Of a stretch of 64,000 nt of DNA, positions 30,650-41,274 are shown piece by piece; position 1 is the first letter of the stretch; each line of letters begins with the position of its first letter. Source of the DNA: Symbiodinium natans (taxonomy: Eukaryota; Sar; Dinophyceae; Suessiales; Symbiodiniaceae); the NCBI GenBank assembly GCA_905221605.1, contig CAJNDS010002289.1, positions 1 through 64,000 on the forward strand. Reading direction: 5' to 3'. The notes under the pieces are model-generated. The model saw only the letters and a program-made list of their open reading frames with translations, made no database searches and was not told the DNA's origin. The position numbers and the translations under genes are program-made.

Positions 30650-30729
30650 GGAAGAGGAGATGGGCGATGTCCTGCCGGCTTTGGACCTGGGACGGTCGGC
30701 CTTGACGTCGGCGGCGGGCGAGGCCTTGG
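30650..30729 (+). CDS. RCC1-repeat exon 4
   Basis: Encodes EEEMGDVLPALDLGRSALTS then AAGEAL. Good match to the blade core. Directly followed by GTTTAGGG: if the donor is GT here, the intron starts with the telomere-like repeat. Confidence 0.65.
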
Positions 30730-30769
30730 TTTAGGGTTTAGGGTTTAGGGTTGGGGTTTGGGGTTTAGG

Positions 30770-31560
30770 GGTTATCGGGCTTTAGGGGCTTTAGGGTTTT
30801 AGGGCCTTAAGGGGCTTTAGGGGCTTTAGGGTTTGAGGGGTTTTAGGGGTTTTAGGGGTTTGAGGGGCTTTAGGGGGTTTCAGGGTTTGAGCGGGTTTAT
30901 GGGGCTTTAGGGGTTTTAGGGGCTTTAGGGTTTCAGGGATTGAGGGGTTTGAGGGGCTTTAGGGGTTTGGTTTCAGGGGCTTTAGGGGTTTGAGGGGCTT
31001 GAGGGTTTGATTGTTTTTTGTAAGTTGCTTGGTGGGGTTATGGGCTTTAGTGGTTTGGGGTTTCGGGTTGAGGGTGGTGAGTTTGGTACAGTGTTTGTGT
31101 AGGGTTTGCGCAGGGTCTTCGGGAAAAGGGCGTTAAGGCTTTAGGGGGATTAAGGAGCTAAAGCTGAACCAGATTTATCAGGCTGATGTGGCTTGGGCTT
31201 TGCGGTTCAATGTTTTGGGTGCAGGGTTTCGAGCCCCTGGGTTGAGGCTGGGGGTTTCGGGCCACAGGGGGTGAGGGTCCTTGCGCCTTCCTGTTGTTGT
31301 TTTGAGGACCATGCCTGCACCCAGCTGGACGACCACTCGGCAGGGAGCCCAACTTGGCTGGGTTGAGGGATTCGGCGGGATTTGGGGCGGTGAGGGTTGT
31401 GGAAATTCTGGATCCCAGAGCCCGAAGCCCTGCAGAGTAGAGAGGCTCTTTGAAACTTCTCAACGCTTCCCACGTCGCCTCCTTCAGGGTGCTTTGCGGC
31501 TTTGTGTGCGTGCTCGCGTGGGTGGGGCTCTGGGGGCGTGATGGTTCTTGTGGATGCCAT
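30770..31560. other. TTTAGGG-derived degenerate repeats and non-coding sequence
   Basis: 30740-31020 is made of GGGGCTTTAGGGGTTTGAGG variants, that is, diverged telomere-like sequence. 31030-31560 has no recognised gene. Confidence 0.6.
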
Positions 31561-31590
31561 GGCAAAGCTCTTCGGCTGTGGCGTTCTTCA

Positions 31591-31660
31591 GCGTGTGAGA
31601 GCGGCTTCTGAGGTCAAGTGCTGGGGGAAGAACGACTGTGGCCAGCTGGGGCAGGGTCGC
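31591..31660 (+). CDS. RCC1-repeat exon 5
   Basis: After GCGTTCTTCAG (acceptor-like) encodes RVRAASEVKCWGKNDCGQLG then QG. KCWGxNxxGQLGQG is a typical blade end. Confidence 0.7.
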
Positions 31661-32276
31661 ACGCAGCCCACTGGTGACTCAGCTTCATATCTCCGCAGCC
31701 CCAAATCCAAAATGGAAAAAAGCTTTACACTTATGATCCTTGGGGGCGAAACGAAAGGTCAACATACTTACGAGCCCCCGAAGTGAACAAGATGAAGAGA
31801 TTGCTGTATTAGGAGAGGGGGCGTATACAGGAAGCCAATTAGGATTGTACATGTCATGTCAATTTGTACGGCCCTGTATTCACGGTAGAGCCCCTGGCGA
31901 AGGCATCGTGTCCCATGATTCAATCTGCGTGAATGGAATGAACGTACTTTCCCTCTCCAGAGCTGCATGCAGCGCACACTCACCGCAGTAAGGAGAGCAG
32001 CCATTGTAGCAGTACAATCCCTTTAATTAACCTTCAGCCTTCTCCAAACCCTCCAAGACCTCTCAGGCGATGGGCCTGAGGAAACAGGGCAGCTGCTGGG
32101 CCGCGCTTGAAGAATTCCCCAAAAGCCGTAGCCATCGTCCTGTCACATGGGGCTTTTGGTGGGCTTTTGGTGAGGAAGTTGTGGGATGTTGCGGGGCAAG
32201 TCTCTGGAGTTTGAAAAGAAAGAGGCAGGTCTCAAAGGGGACACGAGGCCGGTAGACTGGGACGTCTCCTCAAGGA

Positions 32277-32358
32277 ACCTGCTGCCTGTCGACCTGGGTG
32301 CCGATCGCTCGGCACTGGCCGTGGCAGCGGGCGCTTCTCACAGCTGCGACCCGAGCTG
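32277..32358 (+). CDS. RCC1-repeat exon 6
   Basis: Encodes NLLPVDLGADRSALAVAAGA then SHSC. LPVDLG-x4-A-x-AVAAGxxHSC is a clear blade core. The frame stops soon after HSC, so the donor should lie just after it (about 32345). Confidence 0.7.
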
Positions 32359-32584
32359 AATCGGTGAATCGACACGTGGGGCTGTGGTCCAAAGCAGTTC
32401 TATAAAAATCTGAGGGCTTCAGTACGCTTCGGTGGGGCATGGGGGCATTTACAGTTCTGGACCGACCCTTGGAGCCCCCCCAAATGATCCTTAATGAGCC
32501 TTAGTGATCCTTAATGACGGTGATGATCATCATGATGAGAGCACCCCCCCCCCCCCAAATGATCCTCAATGTGCTCATCATGAG

Positions 32585-32722
32585 CTGCGCTCTGCCACTT
32601 CGGGTCCTGCCGCTGTTTTTGCCCCAGGTTGGGGCCACGGTTCTCATGGCCAGCTCGGCAACGGGGGCACGGCTTCCCTGGGGGACGATCCGCACGAGCA
32701 GCTTGGCCAAGGATGTTTGATC
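32585..32722 (+). CDS. RCC1-repeat exon 7
   Basis: GTTTTTGCCCCAG looks like an acceptor; after it the frame encodes GWGHGSHGQLGNGGTASLGD then DPHEQLGQ. A short preceding piece (ATGAGCTGCGCTCTGCCACT) could be the end of the previous exon (SCAL). Intact here; frameshifted in copy A. Confidence 0.65.
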
Positions 32723-32901
32723 TGAGGGCTAAAAGTTGAAGAAGGCTTATAGGGGCTTCCTAGGGGTTCTATGGGGTCATATGGGGTTATTTGGGTCTAT
32801 GAGGTTCTATGAGGGTAAAGGGGGTTAGATGTGTTTGCCGAACACCCTCGACCCTAAACCCTAAGCCCTCCCTAAACACTTGACCCTAAACCCCTTCGAG
32901 G

Positions 32902-33050
32902 ATGGGTGAGCACCTGCCCGTGAGCCGCTTCTTCAGCGAGGGCTCCGACTCTGCGACGCCTGAGGCGGACCAGGGTGTGTCCGTAGTTCAGCGGTTCAGG
33001 GGCGGTGTAGGCCTTCGTCTTCCCACACACGGCGATGCGTTCAAGGTTTC
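32902..33050 (+). CDS. Exon-like segment, MGEHLPVS (copy B)
   Basis: Encodes MGEHLPVSRFFSEGSDSATP then EADQGVSVVQRF. Conserved with 20139. Might continue the RCC1 gene (MG-hLP-V is how blade cores start) but lacks the DLG core. Confidence 0.45.
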
Positions 33051-34563
33051 TTCGGGGAAGATGATCCCAACCCTAAGCTCCCTAGAGGTAGGGACGCCAA
33101 GAAGCCCCAAAAAGCTCAAAGCAACCCCGCGGTTCTCGGGCTTGGGGTTTAGGGTTTAGGGTTTGGGGTTTAGGGTTTAGGGTTTAGGGTTTAGGGTTTA
33201 GGTCATCAAGCTCCGTTGCGCATGGCCTCAGCACTCACTCCCGCCCCAGCCCCTTGCTGGACCCGTTATCCTACACCCTGTACCAAATGAAGCCCTAAAC
33301 CCTCAGCCTTCAAAGCAACCCCTAAGCTTTCAACCCCAAACCCGAAGCCCTAAGCCCTAAACCCTAAACTCCAAACTCTAAACCCTAAACCTGACAGGTG
33401 GACGAGTCGCAATCAGGGGTGAGCAAGGTGCTCCGTTTGGGGTTTCGGGTTTAAGGTGAAGGGTTTAGGGATTAGTTTTAGATAATGTTTGCTTTTATTA
33501 GGGGCAGAGTGGGGGCGGGGGCTTTTTTGGGTGTTTGGTGTTAGGGTTTATACAGTTGCGCTTCGGGGCTTTGGGGCTTCAAGGACAACTTCCTTCACGT
33601 CGATGAAATGGCTCCGGGTTTCGTGTGCATAGGGCTTCGGGTTGAGATGCGCCCTCACCCCACTTGGAGGTTCATGGGTAGTTCAAAGTAGGGTTATAAG
33701 TATCCAAAAAAAGGTTTAAGGTTTAGTTATCACATTAAAGAGTTTTGGTTTTCATACTTGTAACCCTACTTCTAACTAGTTATCATACTTGTAACCCTAC
33801 TTCTAGCTACCCATGAACCTCCAAGCACACGTGATAGCAGAGCTACAGTGGTGTTACGGGAACCAGGACACTATGAAGATGCTTTTTCCTGATTCCCCTT
33901 GTCCGTTTCGATTGGGGTTCAGGGTTCAGGGTTAGGGTAGACACTTACATCTACTGAAAGGGTCATCGAGAGCTCAAGGCTGGGCTCTAAGGGCGGTAGC
34001 TAACCGAACGACCCTGGGTTCTAAGGGGGGTAGGTAATCCAACGTCCCTCAATACCCCCCAGCCCTAAACCCTAAACTCTAAACCCTGAACCCTAACCCC
34101 CCCCCCCCTTTGTAAAGCAACCAACCCCCAACAAAGGGTTTAGGCTTTAGAGTTTAGGGTTTAGGTTTTAGAGTTTAGGGTTTAGGGATTAGGGTTTGGG
34201 GTTTAGGGTATTATGGTATGGTTATCGGATTTAGGGTTTAGGGTTCAGGGTTAGGGTAGGTCATCGAGAGCTCAAAGATGGGTTTTAGGCGCGGTAGGTA
34301 ACCAAACGCCCTGAATACCCCCCAGCCCTAAACCCTAAACCCTGAACTCTAAACCCAAACCCTAAACCCTAAACCCCAGCCATCCCGAAGTTAGGCTCCC
34401 CCTTACAAAGCAACCAACCCAATCAAAGGGTTTAGGGTTTAGGGTTTCGGGTTTAGGGTTTCGGGTTTAGGGTTTAGGGGTTAGGGTTTAGGGTATTATG
34501 CTCCTTTTATCATGGCATGGTTACTGGGCTACCAAGACCCTAATCCTAAACTCCCTCCAGCAG

Positions 34564-34640
34564 GTGACAGCAGGCGATGTCTTTGCTATGCTGGATGCCG
34601 ACGGCACTGGGATGTTGTCGATCGAGGAATTCAGGCGGGG
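34564..34640 (+). CDS. EF-hand exon (copy B)
   Basis: After CTCCCTCCAGCAG it encodes VTAGDVFAMLDADGTGMLSI then EEFRRG. The loop DADGTGMLSIEE has every canonical ligand position (1 D, 3 D, 5 T, 6 G, 12 E). Calcium sensor module, possibly of an ion channel or kinase. Followed at once by GTTTAGGG. Confidence 0.7.
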
Positions 34641-35231
34641 TTTAGGGTTTTTAAAACCCTGAACCCTGAACCCTAACCGCTGAACCCCAAGCCCTTAACC
34701 CTAAACCCTAATTTGAGGGGTGTAGAATTTCGGGTTTTCAGGTGGTTCCTGGGATCCTAGTGAGGGCTTAGTTAGAGATCAGGATCGGATGGCTTCTGAG
34801 TCACGAAGACCAACATCAGGGCACAGGCCACCTAAACCCTAAACCCTATGGGGCAGCAGCTTCTGCCCGATGTCCAGCGGAGTGTTGTGTGTACTTGAAG
34901 ATGCGAGCTTGGCATTCGCAAGTGAAGCAACGGCTTCTGGCCTCACCAGGAGAGGTCTACAATCCTGAAACCTCAATCCCTAAACCGTAAACCGTAAACC
35001 CTAAACCCTCAGCCCTGAGCCCTAGAATCCCACAACTCTTCCCCTCAACCTCTCTCAGCCCTAAATCCTAGGGTTTAGGGTTTGATTAGGCTTTAGGGTT
35101 TAGGCATGCTGGAGACCGCGGCTGGAAAGAAAGCCCTTGGATCCAGTGAGCGCATAGCACTCCGCCTGCCCAGCTGCCAGTCAAAGTCGGTGGTGCACCG
35201 TTGTCAGTGTGATTTGGTGTTGAGGCCTGTG

Positions 35232-35327
35232 AAACCCTAAACCCTAAACCCTAAACCCTAAACCCTAAACCCTAAACCCTAAACCCTAAACCCTAAACCC
35301 TAAACCCTAAACCCTAAACCCTAAACC
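35232..35327. repeat. CCCTAAA tract
   Basis: About 13 perfect heptamers. In copy A the same position (21905-21990) holds a shorter, more mutated tract. Confidence 0.95.
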
Positions 35328-35558
35328 AGGCGTGCAGCTCAGGTGGCCAAACCTGAGCGATCAGAGAGATAATAGCTACTCTCTTAGGCACAGCTATGCT
35401 AGCCAGGCCAAATACGGCGCAGGCTTCTCAAAGGCCCCGAAGGCCCTAAACCCCCCTCCTCCCCCCCTAAACCTCTAAAACCACGAAACCCCGTGCCAAA
35501 CCCTAAGCCCTAACATCCTAAACCCAAACCACCTGTTTAAACTTCCGCCTCAAGCCAG

Positions 35559-35645
35559 GAAGCTGTGTGCCGCCCTTGGCTTTAATATGGACCTCGCGGA
35601 AATCGAGATGATGCTTCTGAGCTGCAAGGGCATTAGGGGGGTTAA
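35559..35645 (+). CDS. KLCAAL exon (copy B)
   Basis: After CTCAAGCCAG encodes KLCAALGFNMDLAEIEMMLL then SCKGIRGV. Conserved in two copies in the 19.8-24.3 kb block. Confidence 0.55.
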
Positions 35646-36007
35646 GGTTTAGGGTTTCCAGGGTTTCTTGGGCTTACAGGATTCATAGGGTGTCAGGCTT
35701 ACAGAGCTTATAGTTCTCGTACGGGTGTAGAGGTCCTATAGGGTTGCAGGGTTTGTAGGGCTTGTAAGGTTTGGGGCTTTATGCAGCTTGTTAGCTGTTT
35801 TGTTTTGGGCGAGTTTCGGGTTTAGGGTGTTTGGGCTTATAAGATTGAGTGCCAGCTGTGTCTTTGCAGAGTCGTACAGCGCTTTGCATCTGGGTGGCAA
35901 CTTCCTTCTCTAGCCCTTTAACCCCTTAGGCCTCAACCTAAGCACTTGTCGACCAAGCCCAAAAACTCCTAAACCCTATTTCCTATAGCCCAAACTGCCC
36001 TATCGCC

Positions 36008-36055
36008 TAAACTCGTACATTCGAAGGTTTGCCTATGCTGACACCGATGGCTCTG
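36008..36055 (+). CDS. EF-hand exon start YADTDGSGL (copy B)
   Basis: Encodes YIRRFAYADTDGSGL followed by the donor GTAAGTCAGG. Gives the first half of a calcium loop; the second half is expected in the next exon at 36548. Confidence 0.6.
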
Positions 36056-36547
36056 GCCTGGTAAGTCAGGCAATGCCCGGGCTTGCGTGGGCTGTGCTTT
36101 GAAGGTACTTTGTTCATGTTCAAAATTTTCTGCATCAAACGACCTATTCATGGAATGCTTGTCAAAGGGGTCTCATCACAGTCTGGAACACGCGTTCGAG
36201 GGTGTGCGAGGGACGGGCAGAGGGGGAGGGAGGGGCGGGGAAGTTAGGGGGAGGGGAGGAAGGGGGAGGAGGCAGGGTTAGGAGGCAGGGGAGGGGGGCA
36301 GGTGGAGGGCTCGATACGAGCCACTTGCTACTCCGTGATGCCTCACACTATGCCGGTCACGCCGTGTCTACACCTCTTCCTTCTCCGCATCCCACGAGTC
36401 CCTGAAAAGCTGGTGTTGTGAACCCTATCTCAGGGTTTAGGGTTTCGTGAAATACGGCTTATCGGATTATAGGGCTTGGATTTCGAGGGCTTAGTGTTTA
36501 GGGCTTCGGGTTCCCTAAGCCGTCAACCCTAAACCCTCCCTGGTCAG

Positions 36548-36612
36548 GGCGAGTTCGAGGAGTCCTGGGACTTCTTGTTCGAACAGCTCGCGCAGAAGGC
36601 GACCCTTTGCCT
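36548..36612 (+). CDS. EF-hand exon end GEFEESW (copy B)
   Basis: After CCTGGTCAG encodes GEFEESWDFLFEQLAQKAT. EFEESWDFLFEQ looks like the glutamate and exit helix of an EF-hand. The donor side (GTAAGTCAGG) and acceptor side (GGTCAGGG) share GTCAGG, so the exact junction is ambiguous. Confidence 0.55.
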
Positions 36613-36663
36613 AGGGCTAGGAGGTTTCGACACCTTCTTTGCGTTTAGGCGAGAGGTTCCAAT

Positions 36664-36760
36664 ATGAACCCCATTCACCAAGGGCTTAGGGTTTAGGGTT
36701 TAGGGTTTAGGGTTTAGGGTTTAGGGTTTAGGGTTTAGGGGGTTTCGGGTTTAGGGTACC
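36664..36760. repeat. TTTAGGG tract
   Basis: About nine heptamers, ending before GGTACCTACATGTCTTTTCTAG, an acceptor-like site. Confidence 0.95.
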
Positions 36761-37125
36761 TACATGTCTTTTCTAGGTTACTGTCCGAGACCAACTTACC
36801 AGAGGGTCGCGTTGACGTTGGGAGCTTTGCTGGCCTTCCCCAAGCCGCAAATTCCTTATGCCTTAGCTCGCAAAACCCCCAAGCTCCTAAGCGCCCAAAA
36901 CTCGTCCCCAGCAGGGCCTTTGGGGAAGGTCAGGGGGGCAGCAAGATGCCTCCGGGGGTTTTTCTGGGGTCCCTACGCCGACTGGTCGCCTGCAAAAGGT
37001 TCTCCCAAATCACGAGACTCGATCTTTGTGCTCAAAAAGAGAAAGGAACAAGAAAGAGAGAAAGGAGTGAGAGTGGGCGAGAGTGGACGAGAGGCGAGCC
37101 AAGTGAATTGCATTATGTACCCCCC

Positions 37126-38315
37126 CTAACCTCTATCCTCTAACCTCTGTCGGATACATGCTGGTTAGAGGATAGAGGTTGCCAGGGTCCACCCGTCAGG
37201 TACTATCTATCTATCTATTCACCGCCCCCCCCCCCCCCCCCCCGCCTCTTGGCTTAAAATTTTTTAAACGGCGCCCGTTCATCTACTCTCTATCTAGCTA
37301 AACAAACCCCCCCCCCCCCCCCCTTCTTGTCTTTAATTTTATGGAGCCCGTCTATCTATCTATCTAATCTAACCCCCCCCCCCCCTGCGGGTCCCCCATC
37401 TCCCCCAGCCGCCCGTCTATCTAATCTAACCCCCCCCACCCCCCCCCCCCACCTATCTAGCTAAGCCCCCCCCCCCCTAATCCCCCCCAATCCCCCTATA
37501 TCCCCTCCTCCCCCCCCCCCCCCCCCTCCCTTCTTTGCTTTTAGTTGTACGGGAGCCCGATCAACCCACCCCACCTATCTATCTAACACCCCCCCCCCTC
37601 TTGGCTTTTAATTTTACGGGAGCCCGTCTATCTATCTATCTACCCCCCCCCCCTCTGCGGGTCCCCCAATCTCCCAGCCGTCCGTCTATCCGAGTCTATC
37701 TATGGCTTAAAATTTTTCGGGAGCCCCCGTCTATCTATCTATCTTAACCCCCCCCCCCTGGCGGGTCCCCCAATCTCCCATCCGCCCGTCTATGCTATCT
37801 ATCTAACCCCCCTTACGGGAGCCCGTCTATCTATCTGTCTAACCCCCCCCCCTCCCAACCTGCAGGTCCCCCTCTCCCAGCCGCCGGTCCCAGGTCCGTC
37901 TCTATCGATCGATCTACCCCTCCTTCCCCCCCGCTCTTCTCTCCGTCCGACCGCCTTTTTTGCGGGCCCAGGTCCGTCAGACCACCTACCTGGTCTATAT
38001 ATTTGTCTATCTACCCCCCCCCCCCCCCCCTGTTTGTCCCCCCCCCCCCCCCCCCCCCCCCCCCCACTATCTATCTATCTAACCCCCGCGCCCAGTCCTC
38101 CCCCAAACTCCCAGCCCCCTGTCTATCTATCTATCTAACCCCTCCCATCTTACCCGTCTATCTATCTACTACCCCCCCCCCCCCCCCCCCCTCCGGTCTA
38201 TCTATCTGCCCCCTATCTATCTATCTATCTGTCTAACCCCCCCCCTCCCTCCCAAACCAAAGCTCCTATCCCTCTAACCTCTATCCCCCCCATTTTTGTA
38301 GGAGATAGAGGTTAG
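37126..38315. repeat. Poly-C / TCTA block bounded by related hairpins
   Basis: About 1 kb of C-runs (8-30 nt) alternating with CTATCTATCTATCTAAC. The left edge is an 18-bp perfect inverted repeat (AACCTCTATCCTCTAACC / GGTTAGAGGATAGAGGTT, 37128-37145 and 37163-37180). The right edge is a 12-bp one (CTAACCTCTATC / GATAGAGGTTAG, 38274-38285 and 38304-38315). Both edges use the same CTAACCTCTATC word. No coding. Confidence 0.93.
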
Positions 38316-38904
38316 CCGGCGTACGTCCTGCATTATTGCGTGAATTGTCACCGAATCTGGACCCCGGTTCGGTTCAGCAAGAATGCGGCTCTTTAGAGAT
38401 CTGTTTAAATATAGGCTCGAAGAGCAATAGTGCTGGCCAGCACTTCACCATGTTCGCTTCGCTCACCGAACTTGAAGCTGCTCATAGCTCACTCTCTTGC
38501 TCGAGGAATCTAGTGGCCTTGGAGGCCATGAAGCCATAAAACCATGAAGCCATAAAACCATGAAGCCATGAAGCCTTGAAGCCTTGAAGCCTTGAAGCCT
38601 TGAAGATCTCACACAGACCTTCCGTCAGGCAGGCGAAGTCCAGCAGGAGGAGGCTGGGAAAAAGTTGGGCATGGAGAATGTTTGAGGGGTTTTAGGGGTT
38701 TCGAGGGTTTAGGGCGTTTAAGGGTTTAGGTTTGGGAGGTGCATGATGGTCATCAGGAGCCCGAAGCTGAACCTTGAGCCTTTCTTTTGAGGCGTAAGCT
38801 TAAAACCCTCAGAGTCAGAGCTCTCAAGCTGTATAGCCCTAAGGTCCTAAACCCAAAAGCACTTAAAGACCCAAGGCCCCCTAAACGTTGAGTTCTCCCA
38901 AGCT

Positions 38905-38994
38905 TCAATATCGAAGGCTCCACGCCGCACAGCGATCGAAGAAGGCGAAGAAGAAGAAGACGAGGAGCCTGACAAATTGGCAGACGCTGACTTT
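38905..38994 (+). CDS. Acidic exon, copy 1
   Basis: Encodes IEEGEEEEDEEPDKLADADF after FSQASISKAP, followed by donor GTGAGG. The three later copies have EVADADF. No family recognised; a Glu-rich linker in a larger protein is likely. Confidence 0.5.
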
Positions 38995-39133
38995 GTGAGG
39001 GTTTAGGGCTTAGGGTTTAGGGTTTGGGGTTTAGGGTTTAGGGTTTTTAGGGTTTGTAAGCTGTATAGCCCTGAGGTCCTAAACCCAAAAGCACTTAAAG
39101 ACCCAAGGCCCCCTAAACGCTGCGTTCTCCCAA

Positions 39134-39227
39134 GCTTCGATTTCGAAGGCTCCACGCCTCACAGCGGTCGAAGAAGGCGAAGAAGAGGAAGACGAGGAGC
39201 CTGACGAGGTGGCAGACGCTGACTTTG
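39134..39227 (+). CDS. Acidic exon, copy 2
   Basis: Same reading (VEEGEEEEDEEPDEVADADF) ending at GTGAGG. Differs from copies 1 and 3 by a few substitutions, frame intact. Confidence 0.5.
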
Positions 39228-39365
39228 TGAGGGTTTAGGGCTTAGGGTTTAGGGTTTGGGGTTTAGGGTTTAGGGTTTTTAGGGTTTGTAAGCTGTATAG
39301 CCCTAAGGTCCTAAACCCAAAAGCCCTTAAAGACCCAAGGCCCCCTAAACGTTGAGTTCTCCCAA

Positions 39366-39460
39366 GCTTCGATTTCGAAGGCTCCACGCCTCACAACGAT
39401 CGAGGAAGGCGAAGAAGAAGAAGACGAGGAGCCTGACGAGGTGGCAGACGCTGACTTTGT
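39366..39460 (+). CDS. Acidic exon, copy 3
   Basis: Same reading (IEEGEEEEDEEPDEVADADF), same donor. All four copies keep the frame. Confidence 0.5.
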
Positions 39461-39589
39461 GAGGGTTTAGGGCTTAGGGTTTAGGGTTTGGGGTTTAGGG
39501 TTTTTAGGGTTTGTAAGCTGTATAGCCCTGAGGTCCTAAACCCAAAAGCCCTTAAAGACCCAAGGCCCCCTAACGTTGAGTTCTCCCAA

Positions 39590-39923
39590 GCTTCGATTTC
39601 GAAGGCTCCACGCCTCACAGCGATCGAAGAAGGCGAAGAAGAAGAAGAAGAAGAAGAAGAAGAAGAAGAAGAAGAAGAAGAAGAAGAAGAAGAAGAAGAA
39701 GAAGAAGAAGAAGAAGAAGAAGAAGAAGAAGAAGAAGAAGAAGAAGAAGAAGAAGAAGAAGAAGAAGAAGAAGAAGAAGAAGAAGAAGAAGAAGAAGAAG
39801 AAGAAGAAGAAGAAGAAGAAGAAGAAGAAGAAGAAGAAGAAGAAGAAGAAGAAGAAGAAGAAGAAGAAGAAGAAGAAGAAGAAGAAGACGAGGAGCCTGA
39901 CGAGGTGGCAGACGCTGACTTTG
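39590..39923 (+). CDS. Acidic exon, copy 4, with GAA expansion
   Basis: Same exon, but the EEEE stretch is expanded to about 88 Glu by a (GAA)n tract at about 39634-39887. Frame is preserved on both sides and the exon still ends DEVADADF before GTGAGG. Confidence 0.6.
39634..39887. repeat. (GAA)n, about 84 uninterrupted triplets
   Basis: No interruption is visible over about 254 bp. Purine-pyrimidine mirror symmetry means it can form triplex DNA. Confidence 0.97.
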
Positions 39924-40139
39924 TGAGGGTTTAGGGCTTAGGGTTTAGGGTTTGGGGCTTTTCGGGTTTGTAAGCTGTATAGCCCTAAGGCCCTAAACTG
40001 AAAAGCCCTTAAAGACCCAAGGGCGGGGGAGCGGGGGGGGGGCCCACGAACGCGGACCGAAAAGACGAAGCCCGTCGCCTAGACACCAAATCAAGTAGGT
40101 TTTTGGGGTTTTAGGGCTTTTTGGTTGTGCAGGGCTGAG

Positions 40140-40390
40140 ATGTGAGCATGGCAGTGCACGCCAAGAATCTTCTGGGAGCAAGGTATAGGAGCACTGTCTG
40201 GAGTCTAGGGATCTAGGGGTGCAGTACGTGCAAGGCTTCATTTGCCTCATGTGTCTCTTGGTGCCGCTGGAGACTCTTACGCATTCTACCCTATAGAAAC
40301 CCTTTAAAAAACCCATGGAGGACCTGATTGAGACCCCACACAGCACACCCCCGGCAGCACAGGAGTCTGCGGACGAGCCTGGGCTGAGGG
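40140..40390 (+). other. Block related to 24.9-25.1 kb
   Basis: GTGAGCATGGCAGTGCACGCC... to GAGACCCCACACAGCACACC. Shares the MEDLIETP/MEELLETP reading with 25035-25100; a stop lies shortly upstream here, so at best one exon end. Confidence 0.4.
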
Positions 40391-40394
40391 TTAA

Positions 40395-40738
40395 AGTTTG
40401 GGGTTTGGGGGGCTAGGGTCTGGGGTTTGGGGTTTAGGGTTGAGGGTTTGGGTTGAGGGTTTAGGGTTACTAGGGCCAGGGCTTTTGAAAGGGGGTTTGT
40501 TTCGGGCCTAAAAAGGGTTCCTTAGGTGTTTGCTCAGGACTTCGGGGATTTTTGAATGCACTCCAAGTCCCAATGATAAACCATGCGCCCTAAACTCTAA
40601 GCCCTCAACCCTCAACCGCATGTGCTGGGCCGTGGCACCAGGTCCGTTGAATAGTCCTCCCCCCCCTTTTGGTGAGAGAATGGAATTTGCCCTATGCGAG
40701 TGCCAAATGTATTCAAATGGTTTCTGTCTCTCCCTCCA

Positions 40739-40771
<33 letters not shown>

Positions 40772-41160
40772 TTCTTTCGACGGTACAGCACTTGACGAAC
40801 AGTATGCACAGAGGTCTCCAAGCCAGGAGCAGGGGGTGGGGTTCCCGCAGCCTTCAACCCTAAAACCCCGGAACCCAAACCCAAAGCCCTGAAAACAGAC
40901 AGCCAAACCCTCAATCGTCAACCCTGAACCCTACAAACCCCATCAACCCAACAAACCTGTAAACCCTGTAAGCCCTATAAACCCTGCAAAACCTGTAACA
41001 CCCTGTAAATCCTGTAAACTGTAAACCCCATAAATCCCCTAAGCCCCCCCAACCCTCAACCCTTAAAACCATGGCAGGCTGTCTTGGCACTCCTTCGTTC
41101 TCACGGGCAGCGCGATCTCAACGGCCCGACAGGCCGTCCTCTGAAGTAGGGTTTATATGA
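40395..41160. other. Degenerate telomere-like repeats and (TC)n
   Basis: TTTAGGG variants to about 40480; a (TC)n at 40738-40775; then CCCTGTAAACC variants at 40915-41050. ORFs across the (TC)n overlap on both strands and are not credible. Confidence 0.6.
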
Positions 41161-41164
41161 CTGT

Positions 41165-41252
41165 TTTTGGTGAGTGTATATAAGGTTCCTTTTTAATATT
41201 GGTGAGTGTATATACTGGGTGTCCTTTTGGGGGTACAAGAAATATATACCCT
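41165..41252. repeat. Dispersed repeat G, copy 1
   Basis: TTTTTGGTGAGTGTATATAA...GGGTGTCCTTTTGGGGGTACA. Also at 57674-57757 (direct) and 45688-45780 (inverted). Contains two GGTGAGTGTATATA words about 40 bp apart. Confidence 0.88.
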
Positions 41253-41274
41253 ACTTCCTTTAGGTCGTTACCTT

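Larger units (their letters stand above)
32470..37112. repeat. Large segmental duplication, copy B
   Basis: Counterpart of 19765-24262, not inverted inside. It keeps the canonical EF-hand loop and all exon pieces, so it is the better candidate for a working gene. Confidence 0.9.
38826..39990 (+). repeat. Four tandem units of about 230 bp, each with an acidic exon
   Basis: Each unit runs AAGCTGTATAGCCCT, CTAAACCCAAAAGC, a coding-like piece, then GTGAGGGTTTAGGG and telomere-like repeats. Unit starts are near 38827, 39054, 39287 and 39513. Confidence 0.92.

Noticed and set aside
39576-39926. Poly-Lys ORF
   Set aside because: The other reading of the (GAA)n tract. The Glu frame matches the three unexpanded sister exons; the Lys frame does not.
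40669-40892. Ser/Leu- and Glu/Arg-rich ORFs
   Set aside because: They span the (TC)n tract at 40738-40775 and are open on both strands.
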